This document shows, in pieces, positions 11,446 through 22,743 of a DNA stretch of 64,000 nt (its first letter is position 1; every line of letters starts with the position of its first letter). The notes beneath the pieces were generated by a model. It made no database searches and had not been told where the DNA came from. It saw nothing but the letters and a program-made list of their open reading frames with translations. The stretch comes from Globodera rostochiensis. Its lineage: Eukaryota; Nematoda; Chromadorea; Rhabditida; Heteroderidae. The position numbers and the translations under genes were made by a program. Location: the NCBI GenBank assembly GCA_018350325.1, contig JAEVLN010000019.1, forward strand, positions 1,302,001 to 1,366,000. Reading direction: 5' to 3'.

Positions 11446-12350
11446 GGGGATAAAGCCAGAGACGCGGAGTAAGCGAGCGAAGCCGTCGCTGGAGACTCAA
11501 TTAGAGGGAAGCAATCAAATAAAATTTCCCGCGTAAGGGAGTTTAATTAGGTAATTACCCACCCTCCATTTGGGTGGGCAATTGGATAATCACCTAAAAT
11601 GAATGAATGAACCAAGACCACCTCTCCTTTTATGTCCCAAATTGCTTTTATCAATTTAAGAGACCAACCGGTAGCTTCAAACACCGAATAAGCTACAAAA
11701 CAAAATGAAACCAAATAGAGGGGCTTCGGTATCTCGGGGGACTGTTTAAATTCTCATTTTAACTTGTTAAAAGTAAAAGTTAAAAGTAAAAATCAATTTT
11801 TTTTTCACATTGAAATTTTTAATGGCAAATTAATCATTTAAGCGGAACTTTACTCAAATTTCACAAAGACATAGAGGGGACCCTTTTGGTCAAAATTGAA
11901 AATATTTTTCTATTCTAAAATTTTCTGAAAATGTGTTATTTGATGCATTGATTACAATTCGTCAATATAAATAATTGAAGATTTAAAGCGGTTTTTGAAT
12001 CGGTTGTAATTTTTTAAAATTAAAGAAAAACGACTACTTTTGACTTAGTTTATTATTGCTGAATAAATAATGGGTCAAAAATTCTTTAAATAAATAAATA
12101 CGATCAGAAAGACTAATTGAGCTTCCCCCAGTTAAGCAAGTCTCGAATTATAAAAATTTAATTGGATTGATTAATTCCAAACCATTTACTCATCGGTCTC
12201 AAACAAATAACAAATTAAATAACAAAAAGTCGGCTGCCACACATTTTTGTGCCGTCTTTTTGGGCCAAATTGTGCCAGTCTTTTGAAGTAAATCTGGCAT
12301 AATTATAATTCAAAAATAACAATTCCGTTCTAAAGGGTATTTCCGTTATT
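11446..12350. other. AT-rich intergenic region
   Basis: No coding signal is seen on either strand. The stretch is AT-rich with several homopolymer A and T runs. A small hairpin occurs near 11556 (CCCACC, then an 8-10 bp loop, then GGTGGG). It separates the minisatellite from the 3' end of the next minus-strand gene. Confidence 0.6.
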
Positions 12351-13145
12351 TCATTTTCGGCATGCGTTTATAGCTTTGTACAGGTAGTGCGGGTGTTTCT
12401 TCGGGTCCAACGTGTCCCCCGTGGGTTCGCCTTTCCATCGGCTGAACACCTTGAACACTTCGTGTCCCTTTGTCTCCGTGTCCAAAATTTGCAGTCCGCG
12501 CGGAATTATGGTGGCCACCTTACGCTTCCGACCTAAATTCGGCAAATTCCAATTGGAAAAAGCTCCGCTAAGCTCCCAAATACCGGGCCGATAGTCACCG
12601 CCAATGGACCATTGTTCAATTATGGCCAAGATTTGGTGGGGGTGCTTCCAACAAAGACGCTGCTTCCGAAGGCGATTCCATTGGAAGCTGCCGGACATTT
12701 GGATTATTGTGACAAACAAAAAATAATTGATAAACTTACGTCCCCACAATGAAAGGATCGCATTCCGTGTACGAGCGGGCAAGCCGGTATTGGACGTTCG
12801 GATTGTTCTCTCTGTATTAAAATAAAACAAAATTATTGCAAAGTTGGGACGCGGTCTGAAGTTTTTAATGTTTTGGAAAACAATTCAAATTTTGTATATT
12901 TTCTTTCCCCAAAATCACCGGATAATTGGCCAATATTCCTTCACAAAACGTTCCACGCCCTCACTCATAGGCGAATTCGCTGTCCAACTTACCTAAACAA
13001 ACAAACAAAAAAAATGTCAGCAATTTACCCCCAATACACAATTCACCGATAATTGTTCAAAATGCGGCACAAAACGAATTCGATCCACTATAAACCCAAT
13101 TTGGGGAGAACGACAGCCGACGAGACGCTGCAACGGCGACGCCAT
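12351..13145 (-). CDS. L51/S25/CI-B8-fold mitochondrial protein (ribosomal or complex I type)
   Basis: A protein of about 190 residues from four exons: 13145-13047, 12992-12919, 12811-12740 and 12687-12351. The joined product begins MASPLQRLVG and reads through GVERFVKEYWPIIRENNP, then ARSYTECDPFIVGTF, then CWKHPHQILAIIEQ. The order of an acidic helix with F(V/I), then ENNP, a charged Cys-containing strand and a later amphipathic helix fits the thioredoxin-like L51/S25/CI-B8 domain shared by mL43, mS25 and NDUFA2. I cannot say which member it is. The basic C-terminal 90 residues favour a ribosomal protein. The N-terminus is short but basic and could act as a mitochondrial presequence. It is the last gene of a five-gene minus-strand run, 271 bp after MED10. 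Confidence 0.6.
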
Positions 13146-13416
13146 GCGTTTTTGAAAAACTAAACGATTAATTTAATGAGAATTATGTTCAAAATAATCC
13201 AATAACAAATTGAACAAACGTTCATCAAAAACAATTGCCATTTCGCCATTTCAAATGTAATCAACAAAAAAGGAAACACAATCAACGCAAAAGAGGGGGG
13301 GGGGGGGGGGGGAAGAAGGAAGACCGGGAAAGGCATTCATTAGAAAGTCTGTTTCAATTGTTCTTCCCTTCGGATGAGTAACGTCGTTTTGAGTGATTTG
13401 TTTTGATATGGCCGAC

Positions 13417-14112
13417 TCACTGCCCCCCAAGGGTCGAAGTGCCGCCACTTCCGTCCTCTCCCCCGCGCTGTCGCTCCTCTGCCACCAGTGAATGTGCCGC
13501 GCTTCCCCCTACCGCCCCATTCATTCCGCTGGGCTTCCGAATGCGCACGTACTCCTCCACGTCCGAAGGCATTTCGCGGTGAAGTTCCTGCAGAAGACAT
13601 GCCTGGAATTTCCTGTACATCTCCGTCTTGCCGTTAAGCTGAATAGAGTGTAAAAGATATTTATGTTAAAAAAGCAACAAAGACCTCCTTGTTCCTCTGC
13701 CTCGTACGCTCCAGCAACTCTTTGGTGTACAATTGAGGGTTTTGACCGTTGTCCAGATAGTCCAGCAGTTCAATGGGAACTCGAACATCGGTGAATTGGC
13801 TTTTGAGTTGGTCCAGAACCTAAAAAGTGTGTCTTTTGAAGGCAGATGCTCAACACGTACCTGGAGGCCCGAAATGAGAGTATGAATCTTCTGGTTCAAA
13901 GGCTCCTGACTTTTAGAAGTAAAATCGCTGGCAATCACTCCCATATGACGCGCATTTTCCTTTATTTTCTTTTATTCTTAATAAAAAAAAACGGAAAAAA
14001 CCTGAAACAGCTCCAAGTTTCGCTCCAATTGGTTAAAACGACTTTCTCCTGATTGGTCAGGGACCCCCGAACTGATGCCCCCGTTAGCCGCACTTTGCAC
14101 AAAATCTTCCAT
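13417..14112 (-). CDS. Mediator complex subunit 10 (MED10)
   Basis: Nuclear Mediator middle-module subunit linking transcription factors to RNA polymerase II. Four exons: 14112-14002, 13959-13862, 13819-13685 and 13638-13417. The product (about 188 residues) starts MEDFVQSAANGG and has an N-terminal helix QLERNLELFQENARHMG. The MED10 signature follows as VPIELLDYLDNGQNPQLYTK, split from KTEMYRKFQACLLQELHREMP by the last intron. A glycine/serine-rich tail of about 45 residues follows and is probably disordered. The start ATG lies only 10 bp downstream of the TRIAP1 stop on the same strand, so the two may share a polycistronic pre-mRNA. The first three introns are 42 bp, 42 bp and 46 bp. Confidence 0.95.
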
Positions 14113-14122
14113 TTTCTCCAAA

Positions 14123-14629
14123 TCAATTTTTTGGCTTTGTCCCGTCAATATTATGGTTTTCGATGTTGACGGACACTTCCTTCCTCAGGTCGTCCAAATC
14201 AATGTCGTATGGCTTGTGCAACTTCAAATTCTGGAAAAGCAGAATTTAATTAATTTGAGATAAATTTAATTGCGAAAATCAATATTTTGACTGAACAGTC
14301 ATAAAAAGGAAGCATTTTTGTTTTAAAAATTTTAATATATGTGCATAACCTTGTCCAAGCACTCGCGATAAGCGTTGTGCAGCTGTTGGCACGGATTGAT
14401 TGTCCTCTCGTGCCGAGCGTCCTCCTTGACAAACGTTTGAAAGAAACTCAGAAAACACTTATCGTAGTCCTAAAGCCCTTCGTTTAAAAATGGAAACTCC
14501 TATCTCATAGAAACGAGCCTGTTTTAGGCTGTCGCACTCCACAAAAATACTGGGCATATAACGTTCGCCTCTTTGCTGTTGCGCTTGGAACTGTTTCGGT
14601 TGAGACGCTGATTCTTTCTGGTTGCTCAT
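14123..14629 (-). CDS. TRIAP1/Mdm35 homologue, twin CX9C mitochondrial protein
   Basis: Intermembrane-space partner of PRELI-type lipid carriers that move phosphatidic acid to the inner membrane for cardiolipin synthesis. Three exons: 14629-14519, 14469-14350 and 14230-14123. The family core is joined across the first intron: ECDSLKQ then DYDKCF gives C-X9-C, and NPCQQLHNAYRECLDK gives the second C-X9-C. The family's variable charged C-terminus follows (KPYDIDLDDLRKE). The N-terminal 24 residues are polar and glutamine-rich, and an internal Met at residue 25 (MPSIFVEC) could be an alternative start closer to the usual length. Intron 1 uses a GC donor (14518). It is next to MED10 and downstream of OPA1 on the same strand. 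Confidence 0.9.
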
Positions 14630-14744
14630 AGAGTCATCTAAGCAATGTAAACAAAGTGGGGTAATAACTCTCGCTAGTTTATTGTTGCCCCCCCCCCATT
14701 TTTGGATAAATATGGATGATAGAACAATCAAAAAATTTCGAGGG

Positions 14745-15000
14745 CAAAGCGTTTAAAAACCGGGGCTTTGAGTCGGTTTTGTGGGCTTTTTGCCGATTTT
14801 TTATGGTTTTTGGAAATGAAAAAATTCAAAAAAAAATTATAAATTTGAATTTTGGCATAATGTTCTTTAAAAAATGCAAATACATACAATGTGATTTTTC
14901 AATTAAATTGTTCAACAAAAATGCAGTAAAAATTGACTTTTGTTTATTTTTCAGGTTCAAAAAATGCCCAATAAACGAAAGCTCTTTATGTATATGAAAG
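14745..15000 (+). repeat. Dispersed repeat family A, copy 1
   Basis: This stretch aligns by eye with 43490-43715 in the same orientation. Shared blocks, in order, include CTTTTTGCCGATTTTTT, TTTGGCATAATGTT, ATTGTTCAA(C/T)AAAAATGC and CCAATAAAC(G/A)AAA. It lies between eIF3f and TRIAP1, and no open frame is conserved between the copies. It is probably a degraded non-autonomous element, with no terminal repeats recognised. Confidence 0.75.
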
Positions 15001-15293
15001 GGAAAAAGGGTGTCTTTAAGTAACACCAAACCCAAGGAGTCTGGCTTGGTTGGGCGCCAAATGTTGTATCTTTTCATAAGGAAGAAAACAAAATTCGTTA
15101 GCTTCCCAAAAAACGGTTTTTGACATTAGAGAATGGTTAACATCCACCCGCCTTACAAATTCAGCCGAATCAATTTATTTGTATCAAGAAATGACATTAA
15201 AATAAAAAGCAGCAACAACAACAGCATGACATTAGAGAACAATTCCGAATCTTTTTTTATTTGCATGTCATTCATTCTCTGGTCTGTCCAGTA

Positions 15294-16550
15294 TTATGTC
15301 AAAGTGACTTTTTCCTGCAGAGCCAATTGGGTTTTGGCCAAATTGGCCAGCAGAGAGACCATAAGGTAATCTCGGAAAGAATGCTCCACCAAACTCTTCA
15401 TCTTTTCAGCGGACAATTGAGTGCGCGCCAGTGAAACAATCTGCCAATGAATAATAATTAATTTGTATGCCAAATTGCACGAACAAATACTCACCTCCAT
15501 CAACTTCCGGCCTATGGTCGGGTCGGCCACTTCCTTCCCATCCAACACTTTTTTCACGTAAATGAGCATCTACATTATTGTCAATTTGTTAACAACAAAT
15601 ATTTGACTGACCTTCTCCAACCAGTCGACCAACTGTTCCCCATTCTCCAGCAATTGCTCTTGACCACTGGCAAATTTGACCTCGCGCCGTTCAGAATCCA
15701 ACCCTTTCTGCACTTATAAATATAATAATTTCCAAGGCATCGATCATAAAACGTTTTGTACCATTATAAATGAAAGCGCGACAGATTCGCCAGTAAATAC
15801 GTCCGTCTCGACATTCAATGGGTAAAAAACTGTTGCTTGGCTGCCACTTTTGCCCGGAATTCCGGCCTCACGTCTGAATTGGTTTTTTTCGGATTTAATT
15901 CTTCGCATTTACGCTGTGTATGCTTTGATGGGCAGCCGATCAGCAGTTTCTCCCGAAAAGGTTACATCCATCGTGATCAAAATGATTGGCGGAGGCTCTT
16001 TCCTCGGTGTCTCATTGACCAGCCTAGCGATGTATTAATCAAAATGAGTCGACTTTAAATTCGCGCGCGTTCATCACCCACCCGGTGTAGTAACCGTGGT
16101 AATGTGGGCACATTTCGGAAAGGTCAGGAACCGTGAAGAACCAGAAATGGGAGAAAATGCTTTTTGTCGTTAGGGAGCTCCTCACCAGCCGACTATCTGT
16201 TCAGATGGCGACGTCCTCTTGGACATTTGCCACATTTGTCTGTTTAAAGCATCGTTGATCTCGGGGATGTCGTCGGACGTCTCGCGAAACGGGACGGCGT
16301 AACAACTAGTCACCTACAGATAGGGGATGGCCATCGGAACAACCGTCCATTCTGCACAACCGTCCCCTACCTGGACCACATTTTTCTCGTAGAATCCCAA
16401 CAACGTCCCCAATGCTCGGTTTTCCGCCGTTTCCATAGGCCGACTGTTCAGATTTCGGCTAGTGATGTTCGACGACGACTTACGCTCATACGCATCGACG
16501 ATGGACATGTACACGACGGGATGGATTTTCACTGTCAGACTGGACGCCAT
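15294..16550 (-). CDS. Translation initiation factor eIF3 subunit F
   Basis: MPN-domain subunit of the eIF3 complex that scaffolds 43S ribosome assembly in the cytoplasm. The start is the ATG at 16550 (MASSLTVKIHPVVYMSIVDA); in-frame upstream sequence begins only with TTG. The MPN domain continues through NVVQVTSCYAVPF, PSEQIVGWFFTVPDLSE, HYHGYYTG and ITMDVTFSGE. The later exons carry KGLDSERREVKF, LIYVKKVLDGKEVADPTIGR and the conserved end YLMVSLLANLAKTQLALQEK. The first exons are 16550-16371 and 16313-16186, with about eight exons in total. The metalloprotease JAMM motif is not intact, as usual for this subunit. The insertion of about 20 residues (SSSNITSRNLNSRP) in the MPN domain looks lineage-specific. 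Confidence 0.95.
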
Positions 16551-16925
16551 TTCCGGTTTTTTCTGGCTTAACTGTTTTTCCAATTTATAAAAGGCTCATT
16601 CAAGAAATTGCAGTACAAATTAAACTGACAATGCAAAAACACCATAACAATTTATAATGTTTATTGTATATATTTTAATTCAAATTACAGGAAAAATGTG
16701 TCGATAACCCAGAAATAAAAACGCAATGTCCACAGGCATCAACGACAAGAGGGAAAAAGAAAAACAGTAAATTCTGTCGCCACGCAGAAAAGTTTTTAAA
16801 ATTGTGGGAAGACGAGAAAAAAGAACGGATGAGATTTGATCCTGATAATGGAGCGACTATTGGTTAGCTGAGAGTTTCATAGAGAAGGCATGGCATTAGG
16901 AATCCAATCGACCGTAAGGAACCCA

Positions 16926-19900
16926 CTACCAAGGCTTTTCCTGATGAAGCTGTACGATGAACTCCTCCAATTTCTCCTGAATAAAACGCACATGGCCTAA
17001 AAGACAAAGACATAACAGAAGATAGTACATAGAACGCTTGCCAGAAAGTTCACCTAATTCTTCAGCCAACTCCACTTGTCTTCCGGTCAAATACCGCTTC
17101 TTCTTCTCCACATCCGAAGACCAATCGTTCAGCACCTCCTTCACTTCTTTTTGCAGCCGTCGTTGTTCCGTGTTCACAATTTGCTGCCTAAGTGCATTGC
17201 AGCTGAGCTCGAGCATCCGATTAATACGATAGAAGAACACGACCGCCTGGCAATCAAGGTCCGAGTCCTCCGACCGGACAGCCTGCTTGTAGTTCTGGTA
17301 AAAGCTTTGACAATCGCGACCAGCCTGTTAGAGGTGGGATGGTGCAAATAAATCACTTCCAGACACTCCCCAAAATTTTACTTGGAGCATTCGTTCCAAA
17401 AAGTGGTTTCTGTAAATAAGACGCCATTGCTGACGTATCAGCTCGGCCGAAAGCTCATTTGCTCCCACATTGACCGGCAACTGTCTGGTCTCCAAGTTCC
17501 GTCGAATCACAGTCAAATCATCGTCGAGCAGAGTTTGCTTGTGTTCCTTAATCGCAAGTTCGTACAAAATATAAAATTAAAAAATAGGAATTTTTGAAGA
17601 CGTTATTGAAACACGGTCGGTACGAGCGAATTCGAATATTCGAATGTCTAACCAAGTATCCAGACATCCAACATTCGATTCGACCGCTAACCAAGACCGT
17701 TTTTGAACAGAATAAATTAAGAAGCAATCAATATACTCTCCCCGATGCAAATCCTTCGCACTAAATTGAATGGCAGCACAATTAAAATAATTTTAAAATG
17801 GGCCGATTAGAATCTAAGAGGGTGAATTGTCGTGCAAGCCAGCCAAGGACGCGTCGGTCTGAAAATGGCTTTGAGTGAAAAGGACAGTGAGGGACGATCG
17901 GCAGGGGAGGGCAGTGAAATGATGAAAGGGAGAAGGGAAATGGGAGATGAGGGGGGGGGGGGGGGGGAGGGGACCTGTTTTTGCGCGGAGGAAAATGGAA
18001 GGATTGGCAGATGGGAGGAAATGGGAGGGTGGAATGATTTATTCCTTCCATCCTCCGTTTTTTGAATGCAAATTGAGAAAAAGAAAAGATTGAAGATAGC
18101 TTTGGAGATTGATATTTGGAAGCGGTAGGTAAGAGGATTTTTTATGTGAATGGGTAGGGGGAGGGGGTGGGGTGGGGGTGAGCGAGGGGAAAGTGTGGAG
18201 TGCGTCGGGCTGTGCCCCCCCCCCCACCCCTTCCTCCATTACGTTCACCGTTTGGGATGGAAAGAGAGGAAACGGATGAATTTGGATGGAAAGGGGTGGA
18301 AAGAGCAAGCAGAATCGGGCAAAGAAAGTCTAGTTTGCCACATTCTTCCAGTGGGAGCCACCAATATAAAGAAGAGTAGGGAAACGAGCAAAGAAGGGGA
18401 ACAGCAGCGAAAGGGTGCCTTTCTGTTTCGGAAGAGGTGTTGACGAACGGGGCCATAGTTCAATTCTGGGTTTCGGGGAAGGAAGGGGCAAATCAAAACA
18501 TTATTCTCAAGGAGTAGGGCAGCACAATTTAGAGTAAAAGGGTGGAGTGTACGCCTTCCCCCCCCCCCACAGAGGGGAAGGGTTAACGGAGGGTCCACTA
18601 ATTTGGTATTTAATAGTCGGGCTCAACAGATTAAGAGAGATTTTGTGCGAAGGTTACCATGTAAAGATCGTTATCAAGATATTGTTTTTCATTAAACGGG
18701 GACCAAAAAGATCAGAGAGCACACATTGTGTCTGTCCTTTCATCAAAAGTCTCCAACACGAAGGAGTCGGTTCTTTCTTTTACAAATTTGAATTATTAAT
18801 GTCGTTTAAGTGCCAGTGAGAAAATGGGGAGAGAGGGAAGACACGGGGAAAGGACGAAGGCCAAGGACATTTACCCATTTTACGGCCCATTGTCTCGCGA
18901 TATTTGATTCCTTCTCAATCCATTTGCATAATGAATGTGCAAAGGAATAAAAAACGAAGATAGGCTGCTGATGTGATGTATTTTAGATAATACACACCGT
19001 GCCACAAGAGACGGGGACAAAACTTGTGTTCGGCACAATATGATAAGCGATAATTAACGCGACATATCGAGATAAAATCTTCTGATAATTATCGCGATAC
19101 AATCGATCGAAAATCCTATTATTTCGATAACGATAATTTATCAAAAAATCGTTTTTTATTATGAATGTTCCCATTTTAATTGTTCTACGCCTTTTCTCAG
19201 TTGCACGCGATGAATTTAATTACTATATGGCTGGGACTTCTAACCTTTTTTAAAGCAACTTTGTTTTGCCGAGAAACACACGTTTTTAGACGAAAATTTC
19301 GTCGTTTTGACTCACTTATCCGTATCTAAAAAACCTATTTTGGGCTTTTCGAACTAAAATAGGGACAAACCTATTTCAAGTAAAAAAGACTTTTATTTGA
19401 TATACATTTTTCATATTCAAACATTCAATTAATAAATAACTACCGGGTTATTAGTGAGAATGGCGCTCAATTCATCCTGAACAGCTTGGTTGACGAGTTG
19501 TTCGGGTGTCAGAGAACTCCACCCAAACCAACGGGACCAACCGGAAGGACCCCGAGATTCTAAAAAATTACCAATGCCAAATTGGAGATTTCAAACACCA
19601 CCTACCTCCCAAAGTTTTTTTGAGTTCACGTATCCGATCCGAGGCCGCTTTGGTAAGGAAAGCGCACGACAGGTCCCAAGCCCTCCTATCCGGCACCACC
19701 TGATCCGCAACGGCATTCAGTTGGATTACGCGCTGAATTTTATTCAAATAAATATAAAAAATAATAACCTATTAAAACACCAAGTAATCCAAAGCTTTTG
19801 AGTCCCATGTGTGCTGCTCCAACACTGTGTCCACCACAGCATTTTTCAATCCCTTCAGCAAATCCGCCCCATCCGCAGACTTATGGTGACCGTGCGTTCG

Positions 19901-22743
19901 ACTGCCTTTCAAAGGCAATCCGCCCTTTTCGCCGCCCTCCACTTGACGCCGAAATATTTGCGAAAGAGTCTCCCAGCCGATCTGAAAAATGAAAGACGAC
20001 AATTCAACGGGAAATGCGATAAATGTGACAAAATGGACCTGCACAGATTTGTTGGCCAGCTCCTTTTCCGCCCAATGTTTAAGTTTGATGTCGACGACTG
20101 TGTTAAAAGAACTGGTACTTTCCACCTTAAAAAGTGCAATTGTTACTCGTAAACCTCTGAATTTGTACTGTGGATGCCGGCATCAGAATCTGGTCGAACA
20201 CCTGAGGGGCAATGGCGTTCCATAAATGTGCCCGGAGAAGCACTTCCCATTCGTCGGCAGAAACAAGAGACAGATTGACAACTTCGTCGAGCACTTCACC
20301 TCGAGCCTAAAAATGCAAAACTATGGAAGGGGACAAAAATTTCGCTGAACTTTGTCGAAGAGTTCGTCTCTAGACAGGTCGCGTTGATGGGTAAAAGTAT
20401 TCTTCCATTCTGTCTCCAAATTGAAACGATTTGCTCGGAAAGCGTCCGCTTGCGCTTCAATAGACTCGCGCACCATTCGCCAAAAACAGTCCGAAACCTT
20501 TAAAAAAAAGCTTAGAAACTGGGGTCATAACCCCCTCCACCCCCAGTGAATCATTTTGGCTTATCTGCAAAACATTTACCGCCATTGACATGTTCCTCGT
20601 CGTCATTTGAGTGGCTTTCAAAACACCATCTCTGAAGAGTTTGGAACTCTTAAAGAAATCCTCTTCATATTTGCGAATCTCCGATATGCTCGCATCCCGC
20701 TTGTCCATACCGGTGACGACACCAAAATAACCGAGGGCTTTCATCGGAAACAATTTCCCGTCGAGGATTTTCTTTATCCGGTGGGGATTGCTCAGGTTTT
20801 TCTCAGCCAAATCGACCTAAAAGTTCCAAGCGGAGAAGAAATGACAATTTTCTATGTACAAAATGCGACCTTTGTAAGAACCAAAATTGTCCGCTGCCCA
20901 TCCGGATCAACATTTGTGACCAAATCGGTCACGTTACTACGTTCTGCGTCCACCGAGCCATCTGAACACCAAAATTAATAGAATATCCGCAAAATGTCGT
21001 TCCTTAAACCTTGAATGCAGAGAATGATCGCATTCGGGTTTTCCATATGCTGTTTGCAGATCTTCGCAATGTCGTCCTTTGTATCTCTGGCCATATCCGT
21101 CGTAACTGTTGAGATTACTCCGGGCAGGTCGACCAGAACCATTCGGGGAAGTGCTGGGCCTGGACTTGCGCATGTTGTTTTATTTTCAATTTTTTTTTGC
21201 ACAAAAACACCTTTTACGGTGAGAGAAATGACTTCGTTGGACACCGTTTTCCCGTCTCGTACCGAATTGCGCATTCTCAGCTCAATTTCGTTTCGTAGCT
21301 GTTCCAATTCGGACGCATTTGTCAGGTCAAATTCTCTATTGCTGTCCCGAAATTGGGCCACGTGGTAAGGACCTTCGCTGAGAGTTACCGAAAATGGTAC
21401 TTGGTTTATTTAAAGTCTGATTTTTTTTTGTGTTACTTTTTAATTATAGCGCCAGAGGCGTACTCAAAAAAACATAAATTTTAAAGAAAAGAACAAACTT
21501 TGACCGGTGCTCTGGTCATCATCTCGCCACTGCCCCGTGGAAATATCCTTGCTTGTGCGATCATCTCGAGCACCGACGTTTTGCCAGCCGATTGGTCACC
21601 GACAACGACGACACGTGGCAAATTGTCGGCTGTCCCATAAGAGGAGTCAAATTCGATGAGAATGTCAAGCATTTCGGAGTACAATTCGATCAAAGAACGC
21701 TGAAGGCAATTTGGTAAAATTCAAAAAAAAATTCCCTTTGTACTTTAATTTTCTTTTGTCGCTTCAATTCGCCAGCATCTTTGAGCAATAAACGTTGCTT
21801 CAGGTTTTTATTCTCCTTTTCCAATAATTCTAATTCCCTTTGATATTGAAGCTGAAATATTAACATTTTCAAGGGAAATCGCCAGATTTGAGATGGTGCC
21901 CCCCCCCATCTTTTTGAACTGGAAAAGAATTTTTATGGATTTTTTGGAGTCGTAGAATCCGAATCCAACTTCCGTCGTCAAACGACCCCAAAAACTAATT
22001 TTTAGTGACTTTGTCCGTTTTTTTTAAATTAAGAGACCATCTTTAAATCTCGACAGCAAAAATCCTAAAACATTTTTTGAAATCTTAAGCCGATTTAGCA
22101 GTTAGCCAGCTGGTAATAAAGAAAGAAAAAGTGCCTGCGTCCTCAGCAAATCCTCTTGCAATTTCTGGGCTCGCTGAGTTTCACTAAGCTAAAAAACTCT
22201 TTAAAAAACAACAAAAGTTTGCGAGAACCTCAGCAAAGTTGTTATCCTTAGCTCCGTTCTCATCGTCAGATACGCTTTTTCCGGGTAATTTTTCTGCTAT
22301 ATAAGAAAGCAGCGACGATTTCGAACTATTATTATTTCGATATGATTCAGAAATTCCAGCTTCATCAGAAACAGACGGTTCTGAAATTTATTTTTCAAAA
22401 CGTCAAAACGTTACTCAATGATCACCTTTATGTACGCGTTGAAAATCGATGTGCATAACGGGAACCGTATCTTTGAATTTGTCAAGCCACTGCAAATCAC
22501 CAACAGTTGGTTGAAGGCTTAAGAAGCTTACATTGGCGGGTGTGGGCATAGATTCTTTGAGCTTGTCAATCCATTGCAAATTGGGCACAGATTCTTTGAA
22601 TTTATCAAGCCACTGCAAATTAAAACATGAGAGACAAATTTTTGAACTACAAGATTTACGTTTCCAACTGTGATTCCGCCACCAACGGCACCACCAAGAA
22701 TCCAATAGCGGATTTTTAATATATGTCGTAATAATGAGGCCAT
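16926..22743 (-). CDS. Mitochondrial dynamin-like GTPase OPA1 (EAT-3 orthologue)
   Basis: Inner-membrane GTPase for fusion and cristae shape. The earliest exon seen (22743-22660) encodes a basic helix and a glycine-rich membrane segment ([14 protein letters not shown]). A full presequence is missing, so a 5' exon may lie upstream. Exons at 22612-22532 and 22489-22426 hold three [12 protein letters not shown] repeats. A coiled coil follows (LQEDLLRTQ, then [17 protein letters not shown]). The GTPase domain has [12 protein letters not shown] and a TKVD split by an intron. Stalk and paddle segments run through [51 protein letters not shown] and [17 protein letters not shown] before the stop at 16926. 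Intron 22134-21852 has a GC donor, and a 1.9-kb intron spans 19443-17547. Most introns are 40-50 bp. Confidence 0.96.
17547..19443. other. Long OPA1 intron with low-complexity tracts
   Basis: This 1.9-kb intron is far longer than its neighbours. It separates the exon ending [10 protein letters not shown] from the one starting [10 protein letters not shown]. It contains a purine/G-rich stretch at 17870-18520 with G runs near 17951 and C runs near 18217 and 18560. A palindrome-rich AT segment at 17620-17700 has repeated ATTCGAAT words, and another AT-rich segment at 19030-19150 has TATCGCGATA-type self-complementary words. I find no gene inside it. Confidence 0.7.
21930..22015 (+). repeat. Dispersed repeat family B, copy in OPA1 GC-AG intron
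   Basis: A short segment with the words CGTAGAATCCGAATCC and CTTCCGTCGTC, matching three other places in the window (23235, 51400 and 53085). It sits inside the 283-bp OPA1 intron and is preceded by a C run at 21900. It does not cover either splice site. Confidence 0.6.

Noticed and set aside
10080..11500. Minus-strand open frames of 281-466 residues rich in Pro, Ser and Leu
   Set aside because: They are produced by the pyrimidine-rich complement of the minisatellite. Three overlapping frames are open at once and consist only of repeat translation, with no domain.
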